Position numbers and translations under genes: made by a program. From Tenrec ecaudatus (Eukaryota; Chordata; Mammalia; Afrosoricida; Tenrecidae): a stretch of DNA of 64,000 nucleotides. The notes under the pieces were generated by a model. That model saw nothing but the letters and a program-made list of their open reading frames with translations. It did no database searches and had not been told where the DNA came from. Positions within the stretch are counted from its first letter, which is position 1; each line of letters begins with the position of its first letter. Positions 1 through 10,870 of the stretch are shown here, piece by piece. The DNA lies in assembly GCF_050624435.1 (NCBI RefSeq), contig NW_027457749.1, positions 992,001 through 1,056,000 of the forward strand. Direction: 5' to 3'.

Positions 1-691
1 AGGCTTAGGCTAGGGCACCCCTAGGCTTAGGCTAAGGCTAGGGTTCCCCTAGCCTAAGGCGAGGGCACCCCTAGCCTAAGGCTAGGGCACACATAGGCTT
101 AGCCTAGGGCACCCCTAGCTTAGGCTAAGGCTAGGGCACCCCTAGGCTTAGGCTAGGGCAACCCTAGGCTTAGGCTAGGGCACCCCTAGGCTTAGGCTAA
201 GGGTAGGGCTCCCATAGCCTAAGGCTAGGGCACCCCTAGGATTAGGCTAGGGCACCCCTAGGCTTAGGCTAAGGCACCCCTAGGCATAGGCTAGGGCACC
301 CCTAGGCTTAGGCTAGGGCACACCTAGGCTTAGCCTAGGGCACCCCTAGCTTAGGCTAAGGCTAGGGCACCCCTAGGCTTTGACTAAGGCTACGGCTCTA
401 CTAGCCTAAGGCTAGGGCACCCCTAGGCTTAGGCTAGGGCACCCCTAGGCTTAGGCTAGGGCACCCCTAGGCTTAGGCTAAGGCTAGAGCTCCCCTAGCC
501 TAAGACTAGGGCACCTCTAGGCTTAGGCTAGGACACCCCTAGGGTTAGTCTAGGGCACCCCTAGGCTTAGGCTAGGGCACCTCTAGGGTTAGGCTAGGGC
601 ACCCCTAGGCTTAGGCTAAGACTAGGGCTCCCCTAGCCTAAGGCTAGGGCATCCCTAGGCTTAGGCTAGGGCACCCCTAGGCTTAGGCTAA

Positions 692-721
692 GGCTAGGGC
701 TCCCCTAGCCTAAGGCTAGGG
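692..721. other. Clean example of the shared-arm double hairpin at an A'-B-A junction
   Basis: GGCTAGGG (692-699), CTC, CCCTAGCC (703-710), TAA, then GGCTAGGG (714-721). The middle arm is the exact reverse complement of both flanking arms, so it can form an 8-bp stem with a 3-base loop on either side, but not both at once. The left stem can extend outward by more pairs with one A-A mismatch. Another unmutated example is 15173-15202. This arises at every A'-B-A junction whose units are unmutated; I give this site as the type example. Confidence 0.9.
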
Positions 722-1143
722 CACCCATAGCCTAAGGCTAGGGCACACCTAGGCTTAGGCTAGGGCACCCCTAGCTTAGGCTAAGTCTAGGGCTCCCCTA
801 GCCTAAGGCTAGGGCACCCCTAGGCTTAGGCTAGGGCACCCCTAACTTAGGTTAAGGCTAGGGCACCCCTAGCCTAAGGCTACGGCACCCCTAGGCTTAG
901 GCTAGGTCACCCCTAGGCTTAGGCTAAGGCTAGGGCTCACCTAGCCTAAGGCTAGGGCACCCCTAATCTTAGGCTAGGGCACCCCTAGGCTTAGACTATG
1001 GCAGCCCTAGGCTTAGGCTAGGGCACCCCTAGGCTTACGATAGGGCACCCCTAGGCTTACGCTAGGGCACCCCTAACTTACGCTAGGGGACCCCTAGGCT
1101 TAGGCTAGGGCACCCCTAGGCTTAGGGTAGAGCACCCCCAGGC

Positions 1144-1155
1144 TTAGGCTTAGGC
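1144..1155 (+). repeat. Tandem TTAGGC doublet
   Basis: Two TTAGGC hexamers in direct tandem, produced by an extra GGCTTA inside a unit. The same doublet, followed by the same unusual GGATTCCCATAG stretch, is at 3255-3266, exactly 2,111 bp away, so it was duplicated with its surroundings. TTAGGC is the nematode telomere hexamer; here it is only a two-copy local expansion inside the satellite. Confidence 0.85.
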
Positions 1156-3254
1156 TAGGATTCCCATAGCCTAAGGCTAGGGCACCCCTGGGCTTAGGCT
1201 AGGGCACCCCTAGGATTAGGCTAGGGCACCTCTAGGCTTAGGCTAGGGCACACCTAGGCTTAGGCTAGGGCACTCCTAGGCTTAGGCTAGGGCACCCATC
1301 GTGTTAGGCTAAGGCTAGGACTCCCCTAGCCTAAGGCTAGGGCACCCCTAGGCTTAGGCTAGGGCAACCCTAGGCTTCGGCTAGGGCACTCCTAGGCTTA
1401 GGCTAAGGCTAGGGCTCCCCTAGCCTAAGCTAGGGCATCCCTAGGCTTAGGGTAGGGCACCCCTAGGCTTAGGCTAGGGCCCCCCTAGGCTTAGGCTAAG
1501 GCTAGGGTTCCCCTAGCCTAAGGCGAGGGCACCCCAAGCCTAAGGCTAGGGCACACATAGGCTTAGCCTAGGGCACCCCTAGCTTAGGCTAAAGCTAGGG
1601 CACCCCTAGGCTTAGGCTAGGGCACCCCTAGGCTTAGATTAGGGCACCCCTAGGCTTAGACTAAGGCCAGAGCTCCCCTAGTCTAAGACTAGGGCACCGC
1701 TAGGCTTAGGCTAGGGCACCCCTAGGATTAGGCTAGGGTACCCCTAGGCTTAGGCTTGGGCACCCCTAGGCTTAGACTAAGGCTAGGGCTCCCCAAGCCT
1801 AAGACTAGGGCAACCCTAGGCTTAGGCTAATGCACCCCTAGGCTTAGGCTACGGCACCCCTAGGCTTAATTTAGGCTTAGGGCTCCTCTAGCCTTAGGCT
1901 AGGACACCCCTAGGCTTAGGCAAGGGCACCCCTAGGCTTAGGCTAGGGTATCCCTAGGCTTAGGCTAAGGCTAGGGCTCCCATAGCCTAAGGCTAGGGCA
2001 CCCCTAGGATTAGGCTAGGGAACTCCTAGGCTTAGGCTAAGGCACCCCTAGGCTTAGGCTATGGCACCCCTAGGCTTAGGCTAAGACTAGGGCTCCCATA
2101 GCCCAAGGATAGGGCACCCCTAGGCTTAGGTTGGGGCACCCCTAGGCTTAGGCGAGGGCACCCCTAGGCTTAGGCTAAGGCTAGGGCTCCCATAGCCTAA
2201 GGCTAGGCACCCCTAGGATTAGGCTAGGGCACCCCTAGGCTTAGGCTAAGGCACCCCTAGACTTAGGCTAGGGCACACCTAGGCTTAGGGTAAGGCTAGG
2301 GCTCCCCTAGCCTAAGGCGAGGGCACCCCTACCCTTAAACTAGGGCACCCCTAGCCTACGGCTAGGGCACACCTAGGCTTAGGCTAGGGCACCCCTAGCT
2401 TAGGCTAAGGCTAGGGCACCCCTAGCCTAAGGCTAGGGCATCCCTAGGCTTACGCTAGGGCACCCCTAGGCTTAGGCTTAGGCTAGGGCTCCCCTAGCCT
2501 AACGCTATGGCACCCCTAATCTTAGGCTTGGGCACCCCTAAGCTTAGGCTAGGGCACCCCTAGGCTTAGCCTAGGGCACCCCTAGCTTAGGCTAAGGCTA
2601 GGGCACCCCTAGGCTTAGACTAAGGCTACAGCTCGACTAGCCTAAGGCTAGGGCACCCCTAGGCTTAGGATAAGGCTAGAGCTCCCCTATCCTAAGACTA
2701 GGGCACCTCTAGGCTTAGGCTAGGGCACCCCTAGGCTTAGGCTTGGGCACCCCTAGGCTTAGGCTAAGGCTAGGGCGCCCCTAGCCTAAGGCTAGGGCAT
2801 CCCTAGGCTTGGGCTAGGGCACCCCTAGGCTTAGGCTAAGGCTAGGGCTCCCCTAGCCTAAGGCTAGGGCACACCTAGCCTAAGGCTAGGGCACACCTAG
2901 GCTTAGGCTAGGGCACCCCTAGCTTAGGCTAAGTCTAGGGCTCCCCTAGCCTAAGGCTAGGGCACCCCTAGGCTTAGGCTAGGGCACCCCTAGCTTAGGC
3001 TAAGGCTAGGGCCCCCCTAGGCTTAGACTAAGGCTAGGGCTCCCCTAGCCTAAGGCTAGGGCACCCCTAGGCTTAGGCTAGGGCACCCCTAGGCTTAGGC
3101 TAAGGCTAGGGCTCCCCTAGCCTTAGGTTAGCCCACCTCTAGGCTTAGGCTAGGGCACCCGTAGGCTTAGGCTAGGGCACCCATAGGCTTACGCTAGGGC
3201 ACCCCTAGGCGTAGGCTAGGGCAACCCTAGGCTTATGCTAGGGCACCCCCAGGC

Positions 3255-3266
3255 TTAGGCTTAGGC
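3255..3266 (+). repeat. Tandem TTAGGC doublet, second copy
   Basis: Same arrangement as at 1144-1155, including the downstream ATTCCCATAG variant unit, at the 2,111-bp distance that links the two halves of the diverged left region. Confidence 0.85.
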
Positions 3267-3540
3267 TAGGATTCCCATAGCCTAAGGCTAGGGCACCCCT
3301 GGGCTTAGGCTAGGGCACCCCTAGGCTTAGCCTAGGGCACCCCTAGGCTTAGGCTAGGGCAACCCTTGGCTTATGCTAGGGCACCCCTAGGCTTAGGCTA
3401 AGGCTGGGGCTCCCCTAGCCTATGGCTAGGGCATGCCTAGGATTAGGCTAGGTAACTCTAGGCTTAGGCTGGGGCACCCCTAGGCTTAGGCTAAGGCTAG
3501 GGCTCCCATAGCCTAATGCTAGGGCACCCCTAGGCTTAGG

Positions 3541-3782
3541 CTAAGGCTAGGGCTACCCTAGCCTAATGTTTGGGCACCCCTAGGCTTAGGCTAGGGCACC
3601 CCGAGGCTTAGGCTAAGGCTAGGGCTCACCTAGCCTAAAGCAAGGGCACCCCTAGGTTTAGGCTTGGACACCCCTAGGCTTAGGCTAGGGCACCCCTAGG
3701 CTTAGGCTAAGGCTAGGGCTACCCCAGCCTAATGTTTGGGCACCCCTAGGCTTAGGCTAGGGCACCCCTAGGCTTAGGCTAA
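3541..3782. repeat. Local 166-bp tandem duplication
   Basis: The unusual unit containing AATGTTTGGG occurs at 3565 and again at 3731, 166 bp apart, each preceded by a GGCTACCC-type B unit (second copy GGCTACCCC). 166 bp equals seven 22-bp units plus two AGGCTA insertions. Similarity covers at least 3541-3616 and 3707-3782. Confidence 0.75.
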
Positions 3783-4223
3783 GGCTAGGGCTCCCCTAGC
3801 CTAAGGCTAGGGCACACCTAGGCTTAGGTTAGGGCACCCCTAGGCTTAGGCTAGGGCACCCCTAGGTTAGGCTAAGGCTACAGCTCCCCTAGCCTAAGGG
3901 TAGGGTACCCCTAGGCTTAGGCTAGGGCACGCCTAGGCTTAGGCTAAGGCTAGGGCTCCCCTAAACTTAGGCTGGGCACCCCTAGGATTAGGCTAGGGCA
4001 CCCCTAGAATTAGCCTAAGGCTAGGGTTCCCCTAGGCTAAGGTTAGGGCACCACTAGGCTTAGGCTAGGGCACCCCTAGGCTTAGGCTAAGTCTAGGGCT
4101 CCAATAGCCTAAGGCTAGGGCACCCCAAGGCTTAGGCTAGGGCACCCCTAGGCTTAGGCTAGGGCACCCCTAGGCTTAGGCTAGGACACCCCTAGGCTTA
4201 GGTTAGGTCACCCCTAGGCTTAG

Positions 4224-4300
4224 GATAGGGCACCCCTAGGCTTAGGATAGGGCACCCCTAGGCTTAGGATAGGGCACCCCTAGGATTAGGATAGGGCACC
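4224..4300. repeat. Local run of one variant unit (GGATAGGGC)
   Basis: Four successive units carry the same C to A change, giving GGATAGGGC in place of GGCTAGGGC. The last also has GGATTAGG. Elsewhere in the region this variant occurs mostly singly. I infer a recent small amplification of one unit. Confidence 0.7.
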
Positions 4301-4740
4301 CCTAGGCTTAGGCTAAGTCTACGGCTTCCCTAGCCTAAGGCTAGGGCACCCCTAGCCTTAAGCTAGGGCACCCCTAGGCTTAGGCTAAGGCTAGGGCTCC
4401 CCTAGACTATGGCTAGGGCACGCCTAGGCTTAGGCTAGGTAACCCTAGGGTTAGGCTTGGGCACCCCTAGGCTTAGGCTAGGGCACCCCCAGTATTAGGC
4501 TAAGGCTAGGGTTCCCATAGCCTAAGGCTAGGGCACCCCTTGGCTTACGATAGGGCACCCCTAGGCTTAGGCTTGGGCACCCCTAGGCTTAGGCTAAGGC
4601 TAGAGCTCGCCTAGACTAAGGCTTGGCCGCCCCTAGGCTTAGGCTAGGGCACCCTTAGGCTTAGGCTAGGGCACCCTTAGGCTTAGGCTTGGGCACCCCT
4701 AGGCTTAGGCTATGGCACCCTTAGGCTTAGGCTTGGGCAG

Positions 4741-5794
4741 CCCTAGGCTTAAGCTAAGGCTAGGGCTCCCCTAACCTAAGGCTAGGGCACCCCTAGGCTT
4801 AGGCTAGGGCACCCCAGGCTTCGGATAGGTCACCTCTAGCCTTAAGCTAAGGTTAGGGCTCCCCTCGCCTAAGGCTAGGGAACCCCTACCCTTAGGCTAG
4901 GGCACCCCTACGCTTAGGCTAGGGCAACCCTAGGCTTGGGCTAAGGCTAGGGCTCCCCTAGCCTAAGGCTAGGGAACCCCACGGCTTAGGCTAGGGCACC
5001 CTTAGGCTTAGACTACGGCAACCCTAGGCTTAGGCTAGGGCACCCCTAGGCTTAAGCTAAGGCTAGGGCTCCCCTAGCCTAAGGCTAGGGAACCCCTACC
5101 CTTAGGCTAGGGCACCTCTAGGCTTAGGCTAGGGCACCCCTAGGCTTGGGCTAAGGCTAGGGCACCCCTAGGCTTAGGCTAGGGCACCCCTAGGCTTAGG
5201 CTAGGGCACCCCTAGGCTTAGGCTAAGGCTAGGGCTCCCATAGGCTTAGGCTAGGGCACCCCTAGGCTTAAGCTAAGGCTAGGGCTCCCCTAGCCTAAGG
5301 CTAGGGTACCCCTAGGTTTAGGCTAGGGCACCCCTAGGCTTAAGCTAGGGCTCCCCTAGGCTTAAGCTAAGGCTAGGGCTCCCCTAACCTAAGACTAGGG
5401 CACCCCTAGGCTTAGGCTAGGGCACCCCAAGCTTAGGTTAGGGCACCCCTAGGCTTAAGCTAAGGCTAGGGCTCCCCTAGTCTAAGGCTATGGAACCCCT
5501 ACCCTTAGGCTAGGGCACCCCTAGGCTTAGGATAGGGCACCCATAGGCTTGGGGTAAGGCTAGGGCTCCCCTAGCCTAAGGCTAGGGCACCCCTAGGCTT
5601 AAGGTAGGGCACCCCTACGTTTAGGCTACGGCACCCCTAGGCTTAGGCTAGGGCACCCCTAGTCTTAGGCTTGGGCACCCATAGGCTTAGGCTAGAGCAC
5701 CCCTAGGCTTAGGCTAAGGATAGGGTTTCCCTAACCTAAGGCTAGCGAACCCCTAGGGTTAGGCTAGGGCACCCCTATGCTTAGGCTAGGGCAC
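4741..5794. repeat. ~1.05-kb sub-unit, first of the pair in copy 1
   Basis: 1,054 bp, followed in tandem by 5795-6914. Markers shared with the next sub-unit: GGCTTCGGAT at 4817 and 5871, the GGAACCCCTACCC units, and the closing GCTAGCGAAC unit at 5741 and 6861. The spacing changes from 1,054 to 1,120 between these markers, so this sub-unit is three 22-bp units shorter. Confidence 0.85.
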
Positions 5795-6914
5795 ACCTAG
5801 GCTTAAGCTAAGGCTAGGGCTCCCCTAACCTAAGGCTAGGGCACCCCTAGGCTTAGGCTAGGGCACCCCAGGCTTCGGATAGGTCACCCCTAGCCTTAAG
5901 CTAAGGCTAGGGCTCCCCTCGCCTAAGGCTAGGGAACCCCTACCCTTAGGCTAGGGCACCCCTACGCTTAGGCTAGGGCACCCCTAGGCTTGGGCTAAGG
6001 CTAGGGCTTCCCTAGCCTAAGGCTAGGGAACCCCACGGCTTAGGCTAGGGCACCCCTAGGCTTAGGCTACGGCAACCCTAGGCTTAGGCTAGGGCACCCC
6101 TAGGCTTAAGCTAAGGCTAGGGCTCCCCTAGCCTAAGGCTAGGGAACCCCTACCCTTAGGCTAGGGCACCTCTAGGCTTAGGCTAGGGCACCCCTAGGCT
6201 TGGGCTAAGGCTAGGGCACCCCTAGGCTTAGGCTAGGGCACCCCTAGGCTTAGGCAATGGCATCCCTAGGCTTAGGCTAGGGCACCCCTAGGCTTAGGCT
6301 GGGGCACCCCTAGGCTTAGGCTAGGGCACCCCTAGGCTTAGGCTAAGGCTAGGGCTCCCTTAGGCTTAGGCTAGGGCACCCCTAGGCTTAAGCTAAGGCT
6401 AGGGCTCCCCTAGCCTAAGGCTAGGGCACCCCTAGGCTTAGGCTAGGGCACCCCTAGGCTTAGGCTAGGGCTCCCCTAGGCTTAAGCTAAGGCTAGGGCT
6501 CCCCTAACCTAAGACTAGGGCACCCCTAGGCTTAGGCTAGGGCACCACAAGCTTAGGTTAGGGCACCCCTAGGCTTAAGCTAAGGCTAGGGCTCCCCTTG
6601 CCTAAGGCTATGGAACCCCTACCCTTAGGCTAGGGCACCCCTAGGCTTAGGATAGGGCACCCATAGGCTTGGGATAAGGCTAGGGCTCCCTTAGCCTAAG
6701 GCTAGGGCACCCCTAGGCTTAAGCTAGGGCACCCCTACGTTTAGGCTACGGCACCCCTAGGCTTAGGCTAGGGCACCCCGAGTCTTAGGCTTGGGCACCC
6801 ATAGGCTTAGGCTAGAGCACCCCTAGGCTTAGGCTAAGGATAGGGTTTCCCTAACCTAAGGCTAGCGAACCCCTAGGGTTAGGCTAGGGCACCCCTATGC
6901 TTAGGCTAGGACAC
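5795..6914. repeat. ~1.12-kb sub-unit, second of the pair in copy 1
   Basis: 1,120 bp; same order of variant units as 4741-5794 but with 66 bp (three units) more, including a CAATGGCATCC unit near 6264. A shortened third start follows at about 6915, beginning with the same TTAAGCTAAGG unit and then diverging. Confidence 0.85.
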
Positions 6915-8630
6915 ACCTAGGCTTAAGCTAAGGCTAGGGCTCCCCTAACCTAAGGCTAGGGCACCCCTAGGCTTAAGCTAAGGCTAGGGCTCCCCTAGCC
7001 TAAGGCTAGGGAACCCCTACCCTTAGGCCTGGGCACCCTAAGGCTTAGGCTAGGGCACCCCTAGGCTTGGGCTAAGGCTAGGGCTCCCCTAGCCTAAGGC
7101 TAGGGCACCCCTATGCTTAGGCTAGGGCACCCCTAGGCTTAGGCTACAGCACCCCTAGGCTTAGGCTAGGGCACCCCTAGTCTTAGGCAAGGGCACCCCA
7201 AGGCTTAGGCTAGGGCACCCTTAGATTAGGCTAGGGCTCCCATGACCTAAGGCTAGTCCACCCTTAGGCTTAGGCTTGGGCACCCCTAGGCTTAGGCTAT
7301 GGCACCCCTAGGCTTAGTATGGGCACCCCTAGGCTTACTAAGGCTAGGGCTCCCATAGGCTTTGGCTAGGGCACCCCTAGGCTTAATTTAAGGCTAGGGC
7401 TCCCCTAGGCTTAGGCTAGGGCACCCCTAGGCTTAAGCTAAGGCTAGGGCTCCCCTAACCTAAGGCTAGGACACCCCTAGGCTTAGGCTAGGGCACCCCT
7501 AGGCTTAGGCTACGGCACCCCTAGGCTTAGGCTACGGCACCCCTAGGCTTAGGCTAGGGCACCCCTAGGCTTAGGCTAGGGAACCCATAGGCTTAGGCTA
7601 GGGTACCCCTAGGCTTAAGCTAGGGCACCCCTAGGCTTAGGCTAAGGCTAGTGTTTCCCTAGCCTAAGGCTAGCGAACCCCTAGGGTTAGGCTAGGGCAC
7701 CCCTAGGCTTAGGCTAGGGCACACCTAGGCTTAATCTAAGGCTAGGGCACCACTAAGCTAGGCTAGGGCACCCCTAGGCTTAGGCTAGGGCACCCCTAGT
7801 CTTAAGCTAAGGCTAGGGCTCCCCTAACCTAAGGCTAGGGCACCCCTAGGCTTAGGCTTGGGCACCCCAGGCTTAGGCTAGGGCACCCTTAGGCTTAAGC
7901 TACGGCACCCCTGGGCTTAGGCTAGGGCACCCCTAGGCTTAGGCTTGGGCACCCATAGGCTTAGGCTAGGGCACCCCTAGGCTTAGGCTAAGGCTAGTGT
8001 TTCCCTAGCCTAAGGCTAGCGAACCCCTAGGGTTAGGCTAGGGCACCCCTAGGCTTAGGCTAGGGCACACCTAGGCTTAAGCTAAGGCTAGGGTTCCCCT
8101 AACCTAAGGCTAGGGCACCTCTAGGCTTAGGCTAGGGCATCCCAGGCTTAGGCTAGGGCACCCCTAAGCTTAAGCTAAGGCTATGGCTCCCCTAGCCTAA
8201 GGCTAGGGAACCCCTACCCTTAGGCTAGGGCACCCTAAGGCTTAGGCTCGGGCACCCCTAGGCTTGGGCTAAGACTAAGGCTCCCCTAGCCTAAGGCTTG
8301 GGCACCCCTAGGCTTAGGCTAAGGCTAGAGCTCCCCTAGCCTAAGGCTAGGGAACCCCTAGGCTTACGATAGGGCAACCCTAGGCTTAGGTTAAGGCTAG
8401 GGCTCCCCTAGCCTAAGGCTTGGACACCCCTAGGCTTAGGCTAGGGCACCCTAGGCTTAGGCAAGGGCACCCCTAGGCTTAGGCTAAGGCTAGAGCTCGC
8501 CTAGACTAAGGCTTGGCCGCCCCTAGGCTTAGGCTAGGGCACCCTTAGGCTTAGGCTAGGGCACCCTTAGGCTTAGGCTTGGGCACCCCTAGGCTTAGGC
8601 TATGGCACCCTTAGGCTTAGGCTTGGGCAG

Positions 8631-9750
8631 CCCTAGGCTTAAGCTAAGGCTAGGGCTCCCCTAACCTAAGGCTAGGGCACCCCTAGGCTTAGGCTAGGGC
8701 ACCCCAGGCTTCGGATAGGTCACCTCTAGCCTTAAGCTAAGGTTAGGGCTCCCCTCGCCTAAGGCTAGGGAACCCCTACCCTTAGGCTAAGGCACCCCTA
8801 CGCTTAGGCTAGGGCACCCCTAGGCTTGGGCTAAGGCTAGGGCTCCCCTAGCCTAAGGCTAGGGAACCCCACGGCTTAGGCTAGGGCACCCTTAGGCTTA
8901 GACTACGGCAACCCTAGGCTTAGGCTAGGGCACCCCTAGGCTTAAGCTAAGGCTAGGGCTCCCCTAGCCTAAGGCTAGGGAACCCCTACCCTTAGGCTAG
9001 GGCACCTCTAGGCTTAGGCTAGGGTGCCCCTAGGCTTGGGCTAAGGCTAGGGCACCCCTAGGCTTAGGCTAGGGCACCCCTAGGCTTAGGCTATGGCATC
9101 CCTAGGCTTAGGTTAGGGCACCCCTAGGCTTAGGCTGGGGCAACCCTAGGCTTAGGCTAGGGCACCCCTAGGCTTAGGCTAAGGCTAGGGCTCCCATAGG
9201 CTTAGGCTAGGGCACCCCTAGGCTTAAGCTAAGGCTAGGGCTCCCCTAGCCTAAGGCTAGGGTACCCCTAGGCTTAGGCTAGGGCACCCCTAGGCTTAAG
9301 CTAGGGCTCCCCTAGGCTTAAGCTAAGGCTAGGGCTCCCCTAACCTAAGACTAGGGCACCCCTAGGCTTAGGCTAGGGCACCCCAAGCTTAGGTTAGGGC
9401 ACCCCTAGGCTTAAGCTAAGGCTAGGGCTCCCCTAGTCTAAGGCTATGGAACCCCTACCCTTAGGCTAGGGCACCCCTAGGCTTAGGATAGGGCACCCAT
9501 AGGCTTGGGCTAAGGCTAGGGCTCCCCTAGCCTAAGGCTAGAGCACCCCTAGGCTTAAGCTAGGGCACCCCTACGTTTAGGCTACGGCACCCCTAGGCTT
9601 AGGCTAGGGCACCCCTAGTCTTAGGCTTGGGCACCCATAGGCTTAGGCTAGAGCACCCCTAGGCTTAGGCTAAGGATAGGGTTTCCCTAACCTAAGGCTA
9701 GCGAACCCCTAGGGTTAGGCTAGGGCACCCCTTTGCTTAGGCTAGGGCAC
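8631..9750. repeat. ~1.12-kb sub-unit, first of the pair in copy 2
   Basis: Equivalent of 4741-5794 but 66 bp longer: it has gained a three-unit stretch with GGCTATGGCATCC near 9090, the kind found in the second sub-unit of each pair. That makes it look like a product of exchange between the two sub-unit types. Markers are GGCTTCGGAT at 8707 and GCTAGCGAAC at 9697. Confidence 0.82.
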
Positions 9751-10870
9751 AGCTAGGCTTAAGCTAAGGCTAGGGCTCCCCTAACCTAAGGCTAGGGCAC
9801 CCCTAGGCTTAGGCTAGGGCACCCCAGGCTTCGGATAGGTCACCCCTAGCCTTAAGCTAAGGCTAGGGCTCCCCTCGCCTAAGGCTAGGGAACCCCTACC
9901 CTTAGGCTAGGGCACCCCTACGCTTAGGCTAGGGCACCCCTAGGCTTGGGCTAAGGCTAGGGCTCCCCTAGCCTAAGGCTAGGGAACCCCACGGCTTAGG
10001 CTAGGGCACCCCTAGGCTTAGGCTACGGCAACCCTAGGCTTAGGCTAGGGCACCCCTAGGCTTAAGCTAAGGCTATTGCTCCCCTAGCCTAAGGCTAGGG
10101 AACCCCTACCCTTAGGCTAGGGCACCTCTAGGCTTAGGCTAGGGCACCCCTAGGCTTGGGCTAAGGCTAGGGCACCCCTAGGCTTAGGCTAGGGCACCCC
10201 TAGGCTTAGGCAATGGCATCCCTAGGCTTAGGCTAGGGCACCCCTAGGCTTAGGCTGGGGCACCCCTAGGCTTAGGCTAGGGCACCCCTAGGCTTAGACT
10301 AAGGCTAGGGCTCCCTTAGGCTTAGGCTAGGGCACCCCTAGGCTTAAGCTAAGGCTAGGGCTCCCCTAGCCTAAGGCTAGGGCACCCCTAGGCTTAGGCT
10401 AGGGCACCCCTAGGCTTAGGCTAGGGCTCCCCTAGGCTTAAGCTAAGGCTAGGGCTCCCCTAACCTAAGACTAGGGCACCCCTAGGCTTAGGCTAGGGCA
10501 CCACAAGCTTAGGTTAGGGCACCCCTAGGCTTAAGCTAAGGCTAGGGCTCCCCTTGCCTAAGGCTATGGAACCCCTACCCTTGGCTAGGGCACCCCTAGG
10601 CTTAGGATAGGGCACCCATAGGCTTGGGCTAAGGCTAGGGCTCCCCTAGCCTAAGGCTAGGGCACCCCTAGGCTTAAGCTAGGGCACCCCTACGTTTAGG
10701 CTACGGCACCCCTAGGCTTAGGCTAGGGCACCCCGAGTCTTAGGCTTGGGCACCCATAGGCTTAGGCTAGAGCACCCCTAGGCTTACGCTAAGGATAGGG
10801 TTTCCCTAACCTAAGGCTAGCGAACCCCTAGGGTTAGGCTAGGGCACCCCTATGCTTAGGCTAGGACACA
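9751..10870. repeat. ~1.12-kb sub-unit, second of the pair in copy 2
   Basis: Equivalent of 5795-6914. Markers are GGCTTCGGAT at 9827 and GCTAGCG at 10816. A 2-bp loss (CCCTTGGCTAGGG) lies near 10581. It is followed, as in copy 1, by a truncated third start. Confidence 0.85.

Larger units (their letters stand above)
1..4570. repeat. Diverged left part of the array with a blurred ~2.1-2.3-kb period
   Basis: Units here vary more than further right and there is no sharp recent copy. Distinctive units nevertheless recur in order at a shifting distance. CACACATAGG at 88 and CACACCTAGG at 2368 are 2,280 apart. GACTAAGGCTAC at 382 matches GACTAAGGCTAC at 2618 (2,236). GCTAGAGCTC at 483 matches 2675 (2,192). 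AAGTCTAGGG at 783 matches 2931 (2,148). ATTCCCATAG at 1160 matches 3271 (2,111). The first steps are 44 bp, two units each. A second signal links 1-215 to 1465-1680 (GGGTTC at 41 and 1505). I infer an old duplication eroded by substitutions and unit loss. Confidence 0.7.
4571..8462. repeat. ~3.9-kb higher-order repeat, copy 1
   Basis: Direct tandem partner of 8463-12466. Diagnostic units recur in the same order: GCTTGGCCGC at 4621 and 8511 (3,890 apart), GGCTTCGGAT at 4817 and 8707 (3,890), GCTAGCGAAC at 5741 and 9697 (3,956), GGCTTGGACA at 8417 and 12421 (4,004). The growth in spacing is 66 bp (three units), then a 50-bp A'-B pair, minus 2 bp. Point differences are few, for example 4900 G against 8790 A. 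The left edge lies near 4571, where 4571-4580 and 8461-8470 still match except for two bases and similarity fades further left. Confidence 0.88.
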
